Source: Atrina japonica (lineage: Eukaryota; Mollusca; Bivalvia; Pterioida; Pinnidae). From it: DNA of 64,000 bases. The stretch lies in assembly GCA_030159075.1 (NCBI GenBank), contig BROG01000972.1, forward strand, positions 1 to 64,000, given 5' to 3'. The first letter of the stretch is position 1. Each line of letters opens with the position of its first letter. A model generated the notes under the pieces. That model was not told the DNA's origin, did not search any database, and worked only from the letters and a program-made list of their open reading frames with translations. Position numbers and translations under genes: made by a program. This document shows, one piece after another, positions 31,005 to 43,095 of the stretch.

Positions 31005-32404
31005 TTTCTGTATTTCAAATCAAAATACATCTACCAGTATATTTTTATTTTTACATGTAAATGACCAAGTTTAAGTAATTAAGAAAAATCACCAGGACTA
31101 TGGCAATATATATATATTTATCTACATGTATATGTAGTAATAAAATGAATGATAGAAAATTTCTAAATGACAGAAAATGGTAAATATTTGAATAAAACAT
31201 TACCATTCGAATATTTGATCACATGTCTGGTACCAGTATATTACACACTGTAGCATCCTGTATGCCATCACTAATTGGCATGAATAAACTTGGTATGGGA
31301 TAATTATTTCTTAAAAGTACATTTTGCACTCCATCAGGTTGCCAGATCCAAAATAATTCTCATGAAAATATGTTTTGACCAGCAGTTATTTATGGTCTAG
31401 AATAGCCAAAATGAAACATACACAAAAATTTTATACATACATCCTGTGCCTATATGATCAAGTTCAATGTCTGATGATCAGAATCAAAATAAAATGTTTA
31501 TCTGTGGCATTTAAAATGTAATTGATTTTGAATGTTAATGTGAAACATTGGAAATTAATATTACGCGGAAATCGTGAGAGTTGGCAAGTATGGGTAACCC
31601 CACTAGCCAAGCTGGTAATAATACCATATAACCACTGCTACACACTTAGAATATCTAGTGTACTCTAGCATATTCTGATAAGTAAGACTGTTACCTGAAA
31701 ATACTTCTGCTTGAATGGCCACCATCACCTACATGTAATGTACAGGCTACAATAACAAGATACCAATATAAGTCGGTGTATAACATAACCCATTAAATAC
31801 AATCAGGCATGCAGTTCATACATGTCATTTACATTTGGCAATACTTGTATGTTAATGAAAATCTTCACCAAAATCCTTTTGATCGGCTTTGTGTATTTCT
31901 AATTACTGACACTGAGTGTAAAACAGAAGATAAATTTATCAACAATTCACATTTTATCTCCAGGTAAGATTTTCTTTTTATCTCCTACTTGATTTGACAT
32001 AAAAAATACTACGGGCCTTTTTTCTGTCAATTTTGGGAAAATGCCATTGGCAACACAATTGGGAATTTTAACATGAAATACACTGTAGTGTTATATTGGA
32101 AAACAATATGTGCACACCTGGAAATCTAAACGTGCTAAATGCATTTCTTAAATACAATATCCTTTACATGTACATTATTTTTTTTGTTTTCATTATAATC
32201 ATGAGCTCAACATCAAATAGGGAATTTTTTCGTCAAATTGGGAAAAACAACATGCATTTTGCATTGGGAATGGGGCCAAATTTCTGCCCCATGGATACTA
32301 TAGAAAAGCCCTGTACATACTACATCGTAGGATTATGTCTTTTACAAATGTTGGTTACATACATGTAATATAACCTGAAATATCAGACTACAACGGAATT
32401 ACAG
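31005..32404. other. Intergenic, nothing recognised
   Basis: AT-rich sequence upstream of the NUDT6-like gene. Short open frames here have no protein-like composition. No promoter element could be identified with confidence. Confidence 0.55.
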
Positions 32405-32630
32405 ATGCATATGGAGGGTTGTTAGTGCACTGGCTTGTCATCAATGCAACCGAGTTTGATCCTTGGACTGGACAGGAAGTACGCGAGTTGGTACATGTAT
32501 GGTGGCCACCAATTAACTAATGACATGTGAGTTTTCTCCAGGCAGTCATTTTTACTCCCAGAGCAAGTATCCCCTGAACACCAACAATCAGAGCCAATGA
32601 GAGACATTTAAATAAGTTGCATTAACTTTT
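32405..32630 (+). mobile_element. SINE-like tRNA-derived sequence, family C
   Basis: Head 'gagggttgttagtgcactgg' with a B-box-like 'gagtttgatcc', then 'ggactggacaggaagtacgc' and 'tggtggccacc'. A related segment occurs at 50030-50112 ('ggattggacaggggagtatg'). 3' end unclear. Confidence 0.5.
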
Positions 32631-32701
32631 TAAAGTTTTTGTTAATCGTTGTAAATTAAATAAATTAAGTCATTTGTTAGGTACTTGTTTCTATTATTGA
32701 G

Positions 32702-32985
32702 GAGCCGGCCTGACTCAGTCGGTAGCGCGCTCGACTCTGGATCGTGAGGTCATGAGAAGTCCCGCCGGCGACAGGTTGGTTTCCTGTCTTTCGGATGAGA
32801 CAGTAAAAACTGGAGGTCCCGTGTCACAGTAGATGTTGGCACGTTAAAGAACCCTCACAGCTCAATGGCCGTAAGTGCCAAGCATAGGCCAAAATTTGAA
32901 GCCCTTCACCAGCATTTGGTGATGTCTCCATATGAGTGAAATATTCTTGAGTGGGACGTTAAACAACAATAAACAAACAAACAAA
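32702..32985 (+). mobile_element. tRNA-derived SINE, family A (copy A2, full length)
   Basis: Flanked by an exact 11-bp duplication, ctattattgag (32691-32701 and 32986-32996). The head has an A box 'ctcagtcggtagcgcgctcg'. The body runs from 'ggtttcctgtctttcggatg' to 'cttgagtgggacgttaaac', and the tail is (CAAA)n. TSD length and A/C-rich tail indicate LINE-assisted insertion. Confidence 0.9.
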
Positions 32986-33294
32986 CTATTATTGAGAGGA
33001 GGACCTTCCAGGTTGATAATTATGCATTGAGTATGGGTTATACATATGTTACACAATACCTAATTATCTAATTTGGTTCAGGGACATCTCCGCCCATTAC
33101 AAACTTGGCCTACATGTATAATCAATCTGGGGCCTAACAGTAACACTTTCGGCCCAAAGGAAACTTGGCATTAAACCTTTAAGTGGCGGGCCCATTTTTT
33201 TTACAGCATCAGATTTTTTTCCCGTTAATCAGAGATTATTTGTAATATTGTAATATAATGTACATGTAGGCAGTATTAGGCCCTTGAGCGTAAC

Positions 33295-33370
33295 GTCCGG
33301 ACTTTTGGCTCAGTGTGTAGAACGCTTGTCTAGCATGTGAGAGGTCCTGCGTTCAATTCCTGGTCTGGAC
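33295..33370 (+). pseudogene. tRNA-Ala(AGC)-like sequence
   Basis: 'ggctcagtg.gta', anticodon loop CTAGCAT (AGC), 'aggtcctg' and 'gttcaat' align with eukaryotic tRNA-Ala. The outer 7 bases (GTCCGGA/TCTGGAC) pair. Four extra bases lie between acceptor and D stem, and the D, anticodon and T stems have mismatches, so it is probably a tRNA pseudogene or a SINE head and not a working tRNA. Confidence 0.4.
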
Positions 33371-34204
33371 TACAACAATATGTGTACTTTATAGATGTGA
33401 CTGTTAGCAATGCATACTACACCAGAGGCAAACTGAGGATTTAAATTTGGAAGAGCGTAAGTGTGGAAAATTTGTTTGACTTTTTACAGAAATATTAAAT
33501 TTTTACACCTATTTTGTCAACTCTTGGGCACCCTCATGCTTGAATACATCCCTGGTCACTACACATAATTTTAATTGTCAAATTAATTCCATGGCAACAT
33601 TACGCTAGGGGTCAGAAAATTTTTAAATCTCAAAAGCCTGTAGACGCATTTTTCTGCATCCAGACATGAAAATATGCCTGATAATACGTGAAAATTAGGG
33701 CAGGATTTGCTTCTCAGGAATCTTCAATTTTAAAAGCCCAGATCTAAATGTTAATTACATGTATTATATTATGACTCATTTTTATCCCAAATGTTGCATA
33801 AAATTTACTTATTATTTAAACAAAATAAATTGAATTTCAGCAAATGGGATTTTACAATAGCACTGTATGAGAGGGTCCAGAAAATATTTGTAAATCAAAA
33901 TTCTGGGAAGCTTATTTTCAGGATTTCAGACACTTAAACCATTCTTTCTAAAATACATCACTGATTTGATTTCATGTTAAAAGAAACTTCAACAGTGTTT
34001 TAATCTTCACTTCTTTATTATAAAATAAAATTGCCAAATTTAAAGGGGTTGCAAGTTAACCCCCATAACCTCCTCTATACCTACTGATGTCCAATGAAAT
34101 TCATAAAAACTGAGAAACTAAAACCTGTTCTTGTTTGATGATTATTATATGACGTCTATTCACAATGGAAAAAAATCCTTACATGTTTTGTGTAAACAGT
34201 AATT
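33371..34204. other. Intergenic, nothing recognised
   Basis: AT-rich non-coding sequence without clear repeats or genes. Confidence 0.55.
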
Positions 34205-34266
34205 GAAACGTCGAGGTCATGCTTCCCACCTCCAGGGTTAGGGTGGAAGTATGACCGAGACGTTTC
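34205..34266. repeat. Near-perfect 62-bp hairpin
   Basis: Arms 'gaaacgtcgaggtcatgctt' and 'aagtatgaccgagacgtttc' are complementary with few mismatches around a loop of about 10 bases ('tccagggtta'). It lies 45 bp from the next hairpin element and may be a separate short element. Confidence 0.7.
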
Positions 34267-34310
34267 AATAAAAATCATGTAAACAGGAAACTGATGAAGC
34301 CCTTGATGTC

Positions 34311-34743
34311 GGTAAGGCAATTTACAGAAACAGACTTGAATTACCGAAACAGACCTAAACACACTTAAATTACTTGAGCACGATACAAATCTTGTAATAT
34401 ATGTTGTAGAATATGTTAAAGATGTAATTTGCAACCTGATTTATGTATAATTATTGATTAATTCCGATTAAATTTCCAAAACAAGACCAAAACATACTAC
34501 AATTACCAAAACAGGCAAGTCTTGTTTCTGTCTGTTTCAGTAATTGTATCTAGTGAGTTTCGGTCTTGTTTCAAAAATTTATTCGGAATTAAGCCATAAT
34601 TATTCTTAAATTATGTTACAAAATACATTTTAAATATACATACATGTACTACATTTGTATCATGCTCCAGTACTTGCAGTGTGTTTCGGTCTCTTTTGAT
34701 AACTGTCGTGTGTTTCGGTCTGTTCCGGTAAATCGCCCTACCT
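34311..34743. mobile_element. Hairpin MITE with nested inverted repeats
   Basis: Outer arms begin 'ggtaaggcaatttac' and end 'gtaaatcgccctac'. Both contain 'gaaacagacc'/'ggtctgtt' motifs, and an inner pair 'aattccgattaaatttcc' / 'aaaatttattcggaatt' is also inverted. The whole 430 bp folds. No ORF and no clear target duplication. Confidence 0.65.
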
Positions 34744-35750
34744 ACATTGTAGTTTTTATCGCACTGTGACATATTGTTCTAAAATAGCCATACACGCGTG
34801 CGCTCATACTTTATTTGGAGGGAATATACAGTATCTACCTTGCCTTATGTGCATAACTCTATGACAGTCGATATACGGTGGTAGTTTTTATATGGATGGT
34901 AGCCATGATAAGGGGGTAAATTTTAATATAAATAGTAGAGTATATGAGAATTAAGATGTAGTCATTGCAGTTTAATAAAGTTTTGCTTATAACTGAGTTC
35001 AGACTTTCAATTTCCAGGGGGTTGGGGGGTCTTCATTTCGAAGTTCAATCATACTTTATGTATCCCTTCTTGTCGATGAGACATGGCTTGCTCTATTTCG
35101 CCATGAAAGGGGGCTCAGGCTATGGGGAGGGGAGGTTACTTGCAATTATTTTTGGCTGGAGTCATGAGCAGCATTTTCTCCATTACCCATTCATATACAG
35201 GTTGTGTATTTGGCAAAGTGTGAAACCAAACCCATTCATATACTGGACATAATGAAAAACATATGCATTCATTTTTTTTGGACTCAGATCTATATACACA
35301 TGTACTCTTATATGTATATATGCTGTCAGATCCACCAACTTGCTTATTGCTTTAGCTGTACGAAATATCTAATATTTACATTTACTATATATATGTAAGC
35401 TGTCAAAATTAAAATATAGGCTATCTTCTCCTTTGATCTCCATTTAAACTATTCACATTATTCTTTTATTAAACATATATTGGATTTCCATAAACATATC
35501 ATACAATGCCCCATTCCAGCAGAACGTCTGTATATATACCATTACATAGGAAGATATACTCCCCAATGATTACAGCCCCCAAAATGACCTGTGCGAGAAA
35601 ATCTCCAACAAAGAGGTGGGATTGGGTCCGAAAATAGAAACCATGAGTTACATGTACACACCAATACTGGCATATAACTTGGACGAAAGCGACCCAAAGT
35701 GTCTATATTCCTGTTCTTGAGAAGTAAAAATTAACATTGTTGATTGATTT
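34744..35750. other. Intergenic, nothing recognised
   Basis: AT-rich sequence. Short open frames at 34965-35398 have no recognisable features. Confidence 0.5.
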
Positions 35751-36120
35751 CAGCAATTATCAAATTATGTCCCCTTACAATGGGGACATAACTGGTTCGA
35801 TGGCATTTCCTTGAACAAACTTGAATCTGCACAGCATAGCAATGCAGCATAATATATTAGCTTTGTCTAGCTTGCAGTTCTTAAGAAAAATATTTTTGAA
35901 TATTTTTTATTACTTTTCATGATTTTGCTAATCATATCCCCTTGCCAAGGGGAGGTAATCACCATTTAAACACAACTGAAAGCCCTTCCCCAAGGATGTT
36001 TCCTGCCAAGATTTGTTGAATTATATTGTGTTTAGTGTTTCTTGAGAAGAATTCGAAAATGTGAAAAATTTATGGACCGACGACGGACTGGGAATATTCA
36101 CAATAGCTCACTTGAGTCAA
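35751..36120. repeat. Dispersed repeat related to R1 (3' end)
   Basis: Contains 'atgtccccttacaatgggg', 'tttcttgagaagaattcgaa', 'gaccgacgacggac' and 'cacaatagctcacttgagtc', the same style of ending as the R1 repeat at 4040-4103. Non-coding. Confidence 0.6.
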
Positions 36121-36329
36121 AACCATAAATAAATAAATAAAATAATAAATAAATTACATAGTTTCTGTTTTAATTAATATCATTTCCCAGGAGATGGGGG
36201 AGAGGCCTCTGGAATGCCCTGTCATTCAGTCTGATCTTTTCTTCTTTTCTTTTTACATTTGTTTACCTGGGGTAATATCCTCCTTCCCTTGTCTGTCGGA
36301 CTATATCGGAATATAGGCGTGTAACCGAG

Positions 36330-39300
36330 GGTACGGGATGTTTCGCACCTATACATGTTTCGCGCTGAGATGATTCGCACCTAATCTGTTTCGCGCTGAG
36401 ATGACTCGGAGATGATTCGCACCTCTATCGGAAAAATATTTTAATAACGCGTTACGAATACATTCTTAATCTTTATGAAACATATACATGTAAAATGTGA
36501 AGTATTTACGAAATAAAAATTCTTTAGGGTTTTTTAAAAAATATTTATTTAAGTGTCTGTATACGGCACAATATATTCAATTAAACAGTCAGTAATACCA
36601 GCGATAATAAGAAGACCTGCTAATTATTCTCTGAAATATAATTAGTTCATATAATTATTTGTACAACCAATTTAAGTCATTATGAATTTGTCAAATACAT
36701 AGCTTGGACTAGAGAGTGAGCAGATAATGATGAGACAGATGAGACAAGTGATAATTATGAGACCAAGGTTAGTATTTATATTGGCAATTTAATCTAAATT
36801 GACTACCATTCTCTTAGTGAAGAATATTAGAAGAGCAACAATGTCAAGTAAGTCCTTGTTATATGAATTTATCTTTTTTAATTTGTCATGACATTTTATG
36901 TAGACATAATATAGGTTATACACTATAGCTAGTCTTGAGATTGTGGTAGATTAAGTCTTACTGCATAGACCAAATTCAAACAGACATTTTTATAAAAAAC
37001 ATGTAAGGCGTTTGTTCCCATAATTTAATCACTTTAATAATACCCATTTCCATGTACTTTCCAATTATTGTATATTCTTTATTTGCACATACATCTAATA
37101 TGGCATTCGTTATTACATATAAAATAATAGCAATATTGAAATAATTGTATGGTACATGTAAAGTACATTGACAATGTATATAAAATAAAATATAACTAAC
37201 AGGCGAAAAAAACCAGAGAAATTTTTCTTGATTATCATGAATATTGAAAGCTAGATGGAGATACTTCCCCAAATTACACAGTTCTTTAAAATTTTGTACA
37301 CTTGTATAAGTTTGTATACAGAAGGTTTTTTCCAATAATATTTTTTCAATACCTGAACAAAATTTACATTTAAGCGTCTTTCTTTTGGTACATTAGTGTG
37401 TCGTCCACTTTTAATTGCAAGTCTATGAGATGACAATCTAATTCTTGTAATTTGTTTCTTATATAAGTAGTAGAAGGTATTGATTTTGTTAAATAATATT
37501 GTAATGAAAAAAATAACAGATGAGAAATTAATCTGTTCTACAAGTTGTTGAATAAAGTGATCAATGATTCTTTGCTTAATTAAAGGAAAATAGGTTGCAC
37601 AATGTATATACTCCTGTTCATACCATATATGTCATAGACCTATTTCAAAAACTTTATTAAAAACTACACAGTTGTAAATTGTTATACTTGGTAAGAACCT
37701 CGTAAGTTAGTAAACACTTAGTTATTATGGTATATTACAAGAATTTAATTTATAATAAATAATATTCATTGTTACAATTCCTTACTTACATGTACTTTTA
37801 CTTTCTTCAGATCAACATGGACTTTCTCCAGTGCGACGAATTCTTGAAAGCTGACATCCGTGTTGGCGAGGAGCGACATCTAGTCTTCGCTACCGAGCAC
37901 CAACTTAATATTCTGCGACAAGCAAGGAGATGGTACATTGATGGCACCTTTAAGGTATAATGAACAGGAAGAAAATTCAACAATATATTTATCTTTATGA
38001 AAAAGAAATGTTCTGATTAATATTTTATTTTATTATTGCAGATCGTGCCATCCTTCCTAAAACCAACTGGCCAGCTAATGTCCATACACGCCTTTGTTGA
38101 GAAAGATGGGAAGTCTATGCAATTTCCTCTGCTCTTTGCCCTGATGTCACGTAGACGAAAGGAGGACTACATTGAGGTAAAATATTGAGTAAACTGTATT
38201 TTTATATATGAAAACTTATTTACATAATTTCTTATCTGTAGTAGTAACAACTTGATTGTTTCATAATTTCTTATCTGTAGTAGTAACAACTTGATTGTTC
38301 CATTAATCAAAAATATTATTGCTGTTTCAGGTTTTTCGTGCCGTGCAAGACATGCTTGTGAATCCATCGGTGGAAATGGTGACTGCCGATTTCGAAGCAG
38401 GTATATTAAATATGTTAATTGTTAAAAATTATGTTAAATAAGTTAAAAAAAAAATAATTTTACAAAAACATCTATTTAATAGAACTACTTATAGGAACAT
38501 CAATATTTTTCAATGTTGTTTTTCTCCCTATTACTCACATATATATTTAAAATTTGTCTGAATCATTTCAGGAGCATGGCAGGCCATCCGCGAAGTCTTC
38601 CCGCATGCATCCTTGAAGGGCTGCGCCTTTCACTGGTCAAAGGCGTGTTTGGAGCCATGTACAACAGCTTGGCCTGGCCACCACCTTTAGACAGCGGGAA
38701 GGTGCTCACAGCTTCATTAAGCAGCTCCTGGCATTGCCATTCCTCCCATGGAATCCACGTTGAGGATGTCTTCAGAGTGATGGAGGAACGAGCCCCCAGC
38801 CAACCTCCAGCCACTCACTACAGTACGTCAGGGACCAGTGGATCCAAAATCCAGTTTTCCCCATCCGCTCCTGGAGTGTCTTCCAGTTCGCCATCAGAAC
38901 GAACAACGACGTAGAAGGTAATTAAAATAAAGAGAATTTTCGTGTAGAAAGGCCGTACTAGATATTTGATTTGACATTAGTATGTAATGAGTAAACATTG
39001 ATCGAGTATGAATCAATATGATTTATTCATTTCTTATAATTAATGTTATCTTTTTACAGGTTGGCACCACAGAATGAACTCTAAGGCAAGAGGTCTATCT
39101 TTGTCCTTCTACCAGCTGGTCCCCCTTCTTCAGAGAGAGGCTGAGAAGAGGACAGAGGAGAGGGCCTTGTGAAGGGGGAAGGCGGGAAGAAGAAGAGAAC
39201 AGAGAGTAGGAGCAGTGAAGACCAGGATTGCTGCATCGGACCTAGAGCGCGACGTCAGAAGAACCAGCCACCTGACGCAGCAGAAAATCACAGCAGCAGC

Positions 39301-40275
39301 AGACCGCTACATGGCCCAGGAAATCTCATTGTGGATCCATTTATGCTGCTCCGTTCGAGTGATATTTCGGTTGTGATAGTGATACTGGATGGACTGATTG
39401 ACTCTGTGATATGATTTCTTGGTTGATAATATATAACTAATGTGGTTTTGCCGTGTGACTAAAAACATTTGTGTCTGGTGAATTTGTATGTGTGATATTA
39501 GTGATTACATGTAATACAGTTGACAAAAATGTTTTCTTTTGTTTAAAATGTGATTTTGTTGACAGAATTGAAATAAAGAAGAAATTGCGATCAAAGTTTT
39601 TGTTTTAATGGGAAAAACATTAAGTTGGTGTTTCGTATATGATATATTTGGTCACTAAAGTATGATTTCTATTAAAGCATTATCATTAATTCATGAATAT
39701 ATGAGAATGGAAAATATCAAACAATATCACGTATAACTTTCATTCAAGAGTAGTAAATATTATATTTAATTATGGTGGATGCAAAGGGGCAGGGGGCAAA
39801 GGAGGGGGGGACGGAAGAGTTACGGTAATGTAAAGCCTTTAAAAGCCTTTAAAAGCATGAAAGTTATTTAATTAAATTATCCCCACCTTTATATCTGTGG
39901 GAATTAATTACATGCAATATAACACTCCTATAAAAATACAGGTAAATCTCATTTAAATGACAGACGGGCTATAATTGTTATCACAAACACAATTAATACC
40001 CCTTGTTCTGTGTTCTGAACATGGTTGCAAAGGCTTCATAAAAAACAACGAAGACGGTATCCTGGGGGCGGTACACATATACAAATGCAAACACCGCTCA
40101 GTGTTTTTCGTAACTTATTTCAATAGTTTATATAGGTTTTAATTAATTTCAGAAGAATAATAACACTAGAAAAATATCTTAATACAGTGAGATGATCGCT
40201 CCGATAGAGGTGCGAAACATCGAGGTGCGAATCATCTCAGCGCGAAACAGAATAGGTGCGAATCATCCCGGATTC
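36330..40275 (+). mobile_element. MULE (Mutator-like) DNA transposon with intact ends
   Basis: An exact 9-bp target duplication, gtaaccgag, flanks it (36321-36329 and 40276-40284). The ends are inverted: 'gggatgtttcgcacctat' and 'tgtttcgcgctgagatgatt' on the left match the complement of 'aatcatctcagcgcgaaaca' and 'ataggtgcgaatcatccc' on the right. Each arm holds several 'tttcgc'/'gattcgcacct' motifs over about 90-120 bp. Inside lies an intron-containing MULE transposase gene in the plus direction. The 9-bp duplication and long inverted ends are characteristic of MULEs. Length is 3946 bp. Confidence 0.88.
37811..39417 (+). pseudogene. MULE transposase, five visible exons, frameshifted
   Basis: Exons: 37811-37954, 38042-38176, 38331-38400, 38572-38917 and 39060-39417, all with GT/AG borders. 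Encoded: HLVFATEHQLNILRQARRWY, IDGTFK (first catalytic Asp), LMSIHAFVEKDGKSMQFPLL, EMVTADFEAG (second Asp), ASLKGCAFHWSKAC (CxxH), later FPIRSWSVFQFAIRTNNDVE, GWHHRMNSKARGLSLSFYQL, and a C-terminal tail after a TGA at about 39170-39172. Exon 4 contains frame changes near 38650, 38757 and 38815. Upstream exon(s) for the N-terminus, perhaps with a zinc finger, were not found in 36450-37800. The gene is a recent but inactive copy. Confidence 0.8.
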
Positions 40276-40415
40276 GTAACCGAGTGTCCCACTGTCAATT
40301 TACCTGTAGTACTTGTTTCAAGGGGCCTAGAAGCCCAGTCAATTCGTAACCGAGTGTCCCACTGTCAATTTACCTGTAGTACTTGTTTCAAGGGGCCTAG
40401 AAGCCCAGTCAATTC
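40272..40415. repeat. 70-bp direct duplication adjoining the MULE
   Basis: 'attcgtaaccgagtgtccca' through 'tagaagcccagtca' is present twice in tandem with no differences. The first copy includes the MULE target duplication and the last 4 bases of the element, so the duplication arose after insertion. Confidence 0.85.
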
Positions 40416-41072
40416 ACCACTACAGTATTTGTTTCAAGTGGCCGAGTTATTCCACTGTCAGTTTAACTGTACTTTTAATATGGACCGACTTAGATGGTCG
40501 AGATTGTGATGCCGATGGGCCGAGATGTCCACCTCGACGTTTCATCGTGGGCTTAATCTATGGCTATGTTGACATTTCGTTTTACAGCCCAAGCCAAGTG
40601 CCTAGTCCTTTACTTACTGCATCTTTCAGTTTGGTGCTATTTAACAAGTATAAATTCTAAGTACTTTTTGTAATCACATACTTACCACTACCTACATAAC
40701 TTGGTTGCTAAATTGTTACGAAATTTGCGCAATCGTGCAAACACGTCTCACTCTTTAATTTCAAGAGGTACATTTAGTCATTAGGGAGAAGCTATTATTT
40801 TTCAGTACTACGGGATCAATCATTTTTGTTCTAGTTTACGACCTTGCATCCAGACTCCAAAACAGCGGCGACGCAGCGGCTTGACGTATATATAAGGTCA
40901 AGGACCATTACCCGCTGTGAGGAGTGTGTCGTGCATCAAGGAGTGTGGAAAATTATGTAAGCAGTCCGTTGTAAAGTAGTGACGGCATATACTGTTTAGC
41001 GATATAGTAATATGTAAGTTTATTTATTTTCTCCTTTTTTCAATTCAGTATCTATGAATTAGATGTTAAAGC
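40416..41072. other. Intergenic, nothing recognised
   Basis: Mixed-composition sequence without a recognisable gene or repeat. Confidence 0.55.
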
Positions 41073-41275
41073 AGTGATATATAAAGCCCAACGGATCTGA
41101 TTTATATTTTAAGATCGTTTATATAATCAGCGATATATAAAGCCTAACGGATCTAATTTATATTTTAAGATCGTTTATATAATCAGCCATATATAAAGCC
41201 TAACAGATTTTTAAATTATATTTTAAGATTGTTTATATAATCAGCCATATATAAAGCCTAACGGAACTAGGTCGT
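41073..41275. repeat. Tandem repeat, about 57-bp unit, four copies
   Basis: Units begin 'gatatataaagcctaacgga' and include 'attttaagatcgtttatata'. The last copy is truncated where the TA microsatellite starts. Confidence 0.85.
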
Positions 41276-41286
41276 TTAAGTTGTAG

Positions 41287-41287
<1 letters not shown>

Positions 41288-41371
<84 letters not shown>

Positions 41372-41409
41372 CTGATTATGTAAACGACCTCAATTTTAAT
41401 ATTTAATTA

Positions 41410-41485
<76 letters not shown>

Positions 41486-41492
41486 ATATATA
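41288..41492. repeat. Two long (TA)n microsatellites
   Basis: TA tracts of about 80 bp each flank a 45-bp spacer containing 'cgctgattatgtaaacgacc', which is the inverted version of the 57-bp unit's edge. The locus is therefore imperfectly palindromic. Confidence 0.9.
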
Positions 41493-41499
41493 TAGCCTT

Positions 41500-42089
41500 G
41501 TGTGTCGCTGATATGATAATAACCATGTAGGATCAATGTATTAATTAGGCTATCAGCGATAATCATATAGATCTAGTCTAGAGTTGCACTCGTTAGTTGT
41601 CGCTAATTTTTCAAATTGTCACTTTATCAAATTGTTTGACATTTCCGTAGTTTAGACTCATCTGTCTTTCCAGTTTTCTAACTTTCGTTTTATTTAATCC
41701 TTACTTTAAAGGGAAATTTTGTTTTCAAAAACATTCTTACCATTTTACTACTTAGATTGACATACAAGAAAAAAGAAGCGATACACACAGACATTAAATT
41801 CCTATATATTTTGTGAAAATTTCTTAAGAAACACTATTCTAAAACAATTGCCAATACTATTATGGAACTTGGTTGGTTGGTAGAACATTGCCGAGATATG
41901 TCCATTTTTTATTTCGCCAATCATTGCTGCAGATTCAATGACCCATCGAACCTGCAAAGAGAGAAAAATATGTTCAGGCTGTGTTATTTAAATGTTCAGT
42001 ATTTAGGCGTGAGTATTCAAATCTTACCTCATTTGCCAGTCATCAAATACTTTTAAATACTGGAAGTCTGGAATTCATATGATGTCACT
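41500..42089. other. Intergenic with one half of hairpin family H
   Basis: Bases about 41790-41850 ('cctatatattttgtgaaaat', 'cttaagaaacac') match one arm of the hairpin MITE at 9050-9345. Nothing else was recognised. Confidence 0.5.
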
Positions 42090-42378
42090 TTGCGACTACT
42101 CTGTTTCACTAAGTGAAATGTTGAGTTGCCTTTTCGTTGGCGGTTGTTGAGACGTCTGTACCAATTGTGACGAGGATACACTCCTCACGTGTTTCATTGG
42201 ACTTGACTGTGGACTCACGGCGGGTGTGACCGGTCGACAGGGGATGCTTACTCCTCCATGGCACCTGATCCCACCTCTTGGTTTCCAGAGGTCCGTGTTT
42301 GTCCATTTTTACCGGATTTGTATCTATGTCCTGGACATCCTATTGATTTATACTTTGGTATCTGAGATTTTTATATTT
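42090..42378 (+). mobile_element. 5'-truncated Naiad retroelement, 3' tail only (copy P4)
   Basis: Starts inside the last RT codons ('gcgactactctgtttcacta'), passes TGT-TGA and the 'gtgaccggtcgacagggg' core, and ends 'ggtatctgagatttttatat'. Very similar to the tails at 5500 and 13256. Heavy 5' truncation is typical of target-primed insertion. Confidence 0.85.
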
Positions 42379-42487
42379 GATTCAAAATAAACTTGCTTTT
42401 ATTGATTGGGTTGCAAAACAAACATTTTTATACTTTAATGAAAAATCATTGTCCAAGTATAGATACATGTAATGTAAATTCAGGAAG

Positions 42488-42552
42488 TTGTCATGTTTTA
42501 ATTTTTGTATTTACCCCCCTCAGAGTAAATTCAAAAATTAAAACATGACAAA
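42488..42552. repeat. 65-bp hairpin
   Basis: Arms 'ttgtcatgttttaatttttg' and 'caaaaattaaaacatgacaa' around a loop of about 10 bases with 'cccccctcaga'. A short palindromic element or its remnant. Confidence 0.7.
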
Positions 42553-42690
42553 GTAATATATCCATATTTAACATGTTTTTATTTAAATAATATGACCCTG
42601 GTAATAATTGTGAAAATTTTACAATGGGTTTTCCTTGTAAATAAATTACTTGTTTATTCATAGGTGTGGTTTTGTGGTGTACTCAGAATG

Positions 42691-42908
42691 TTTTGTTTGT
42701 TTGTTTATTGTTGTTTAACGTCCCACTCAAGAATCTTTCACTCATATGGAGACGTCACCAATGCCGGTGAAGGACTTCAAATTTTGGCCTATGCTCGACA
42801 CCTATGGCCATTGAGCAGTGAGGGTTCTTTAACGTGCAGACACTCACTGTGACACGGGACCTCGGCCTTCACTGTCTCAGTCCGAAGGACAGGAGCGTAT
42901 CCGGGTTG
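42691..42908 (-). mobile_element. SINE family A, 5'-truncated (copy A3)
   Basis: Target duplication gtactcagaatg (42679-42690 and 42909-42920). The (GTTT)n tail is at the left; the tRNA-derived head is absent because of 5' truncation. Confidence 0.9.
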
Positions 42909-43095
42909 GTACTCAGAATGAGATATAATTTTGTTCAATTGTTTTAAGGCTCGATGAAGTATTTTACAAAAGACATTAGAGTTTTATACATTTATGGAAT
43001 GTAGGTGACTGATTACCATGTGTGAAGTATGTAATCTTTTTATAATTAATGGTAAATAATATGCACCAATCAACAATTTTTCAGTCATATTGTTT

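Noticed and set aside
37251..37436. Minus-strand open frames inside the MULE upstream of the transposase
   Set aside because: No similarity to transposase or DNA-binding domains was recognised, and the strand is opposite to the transposase.
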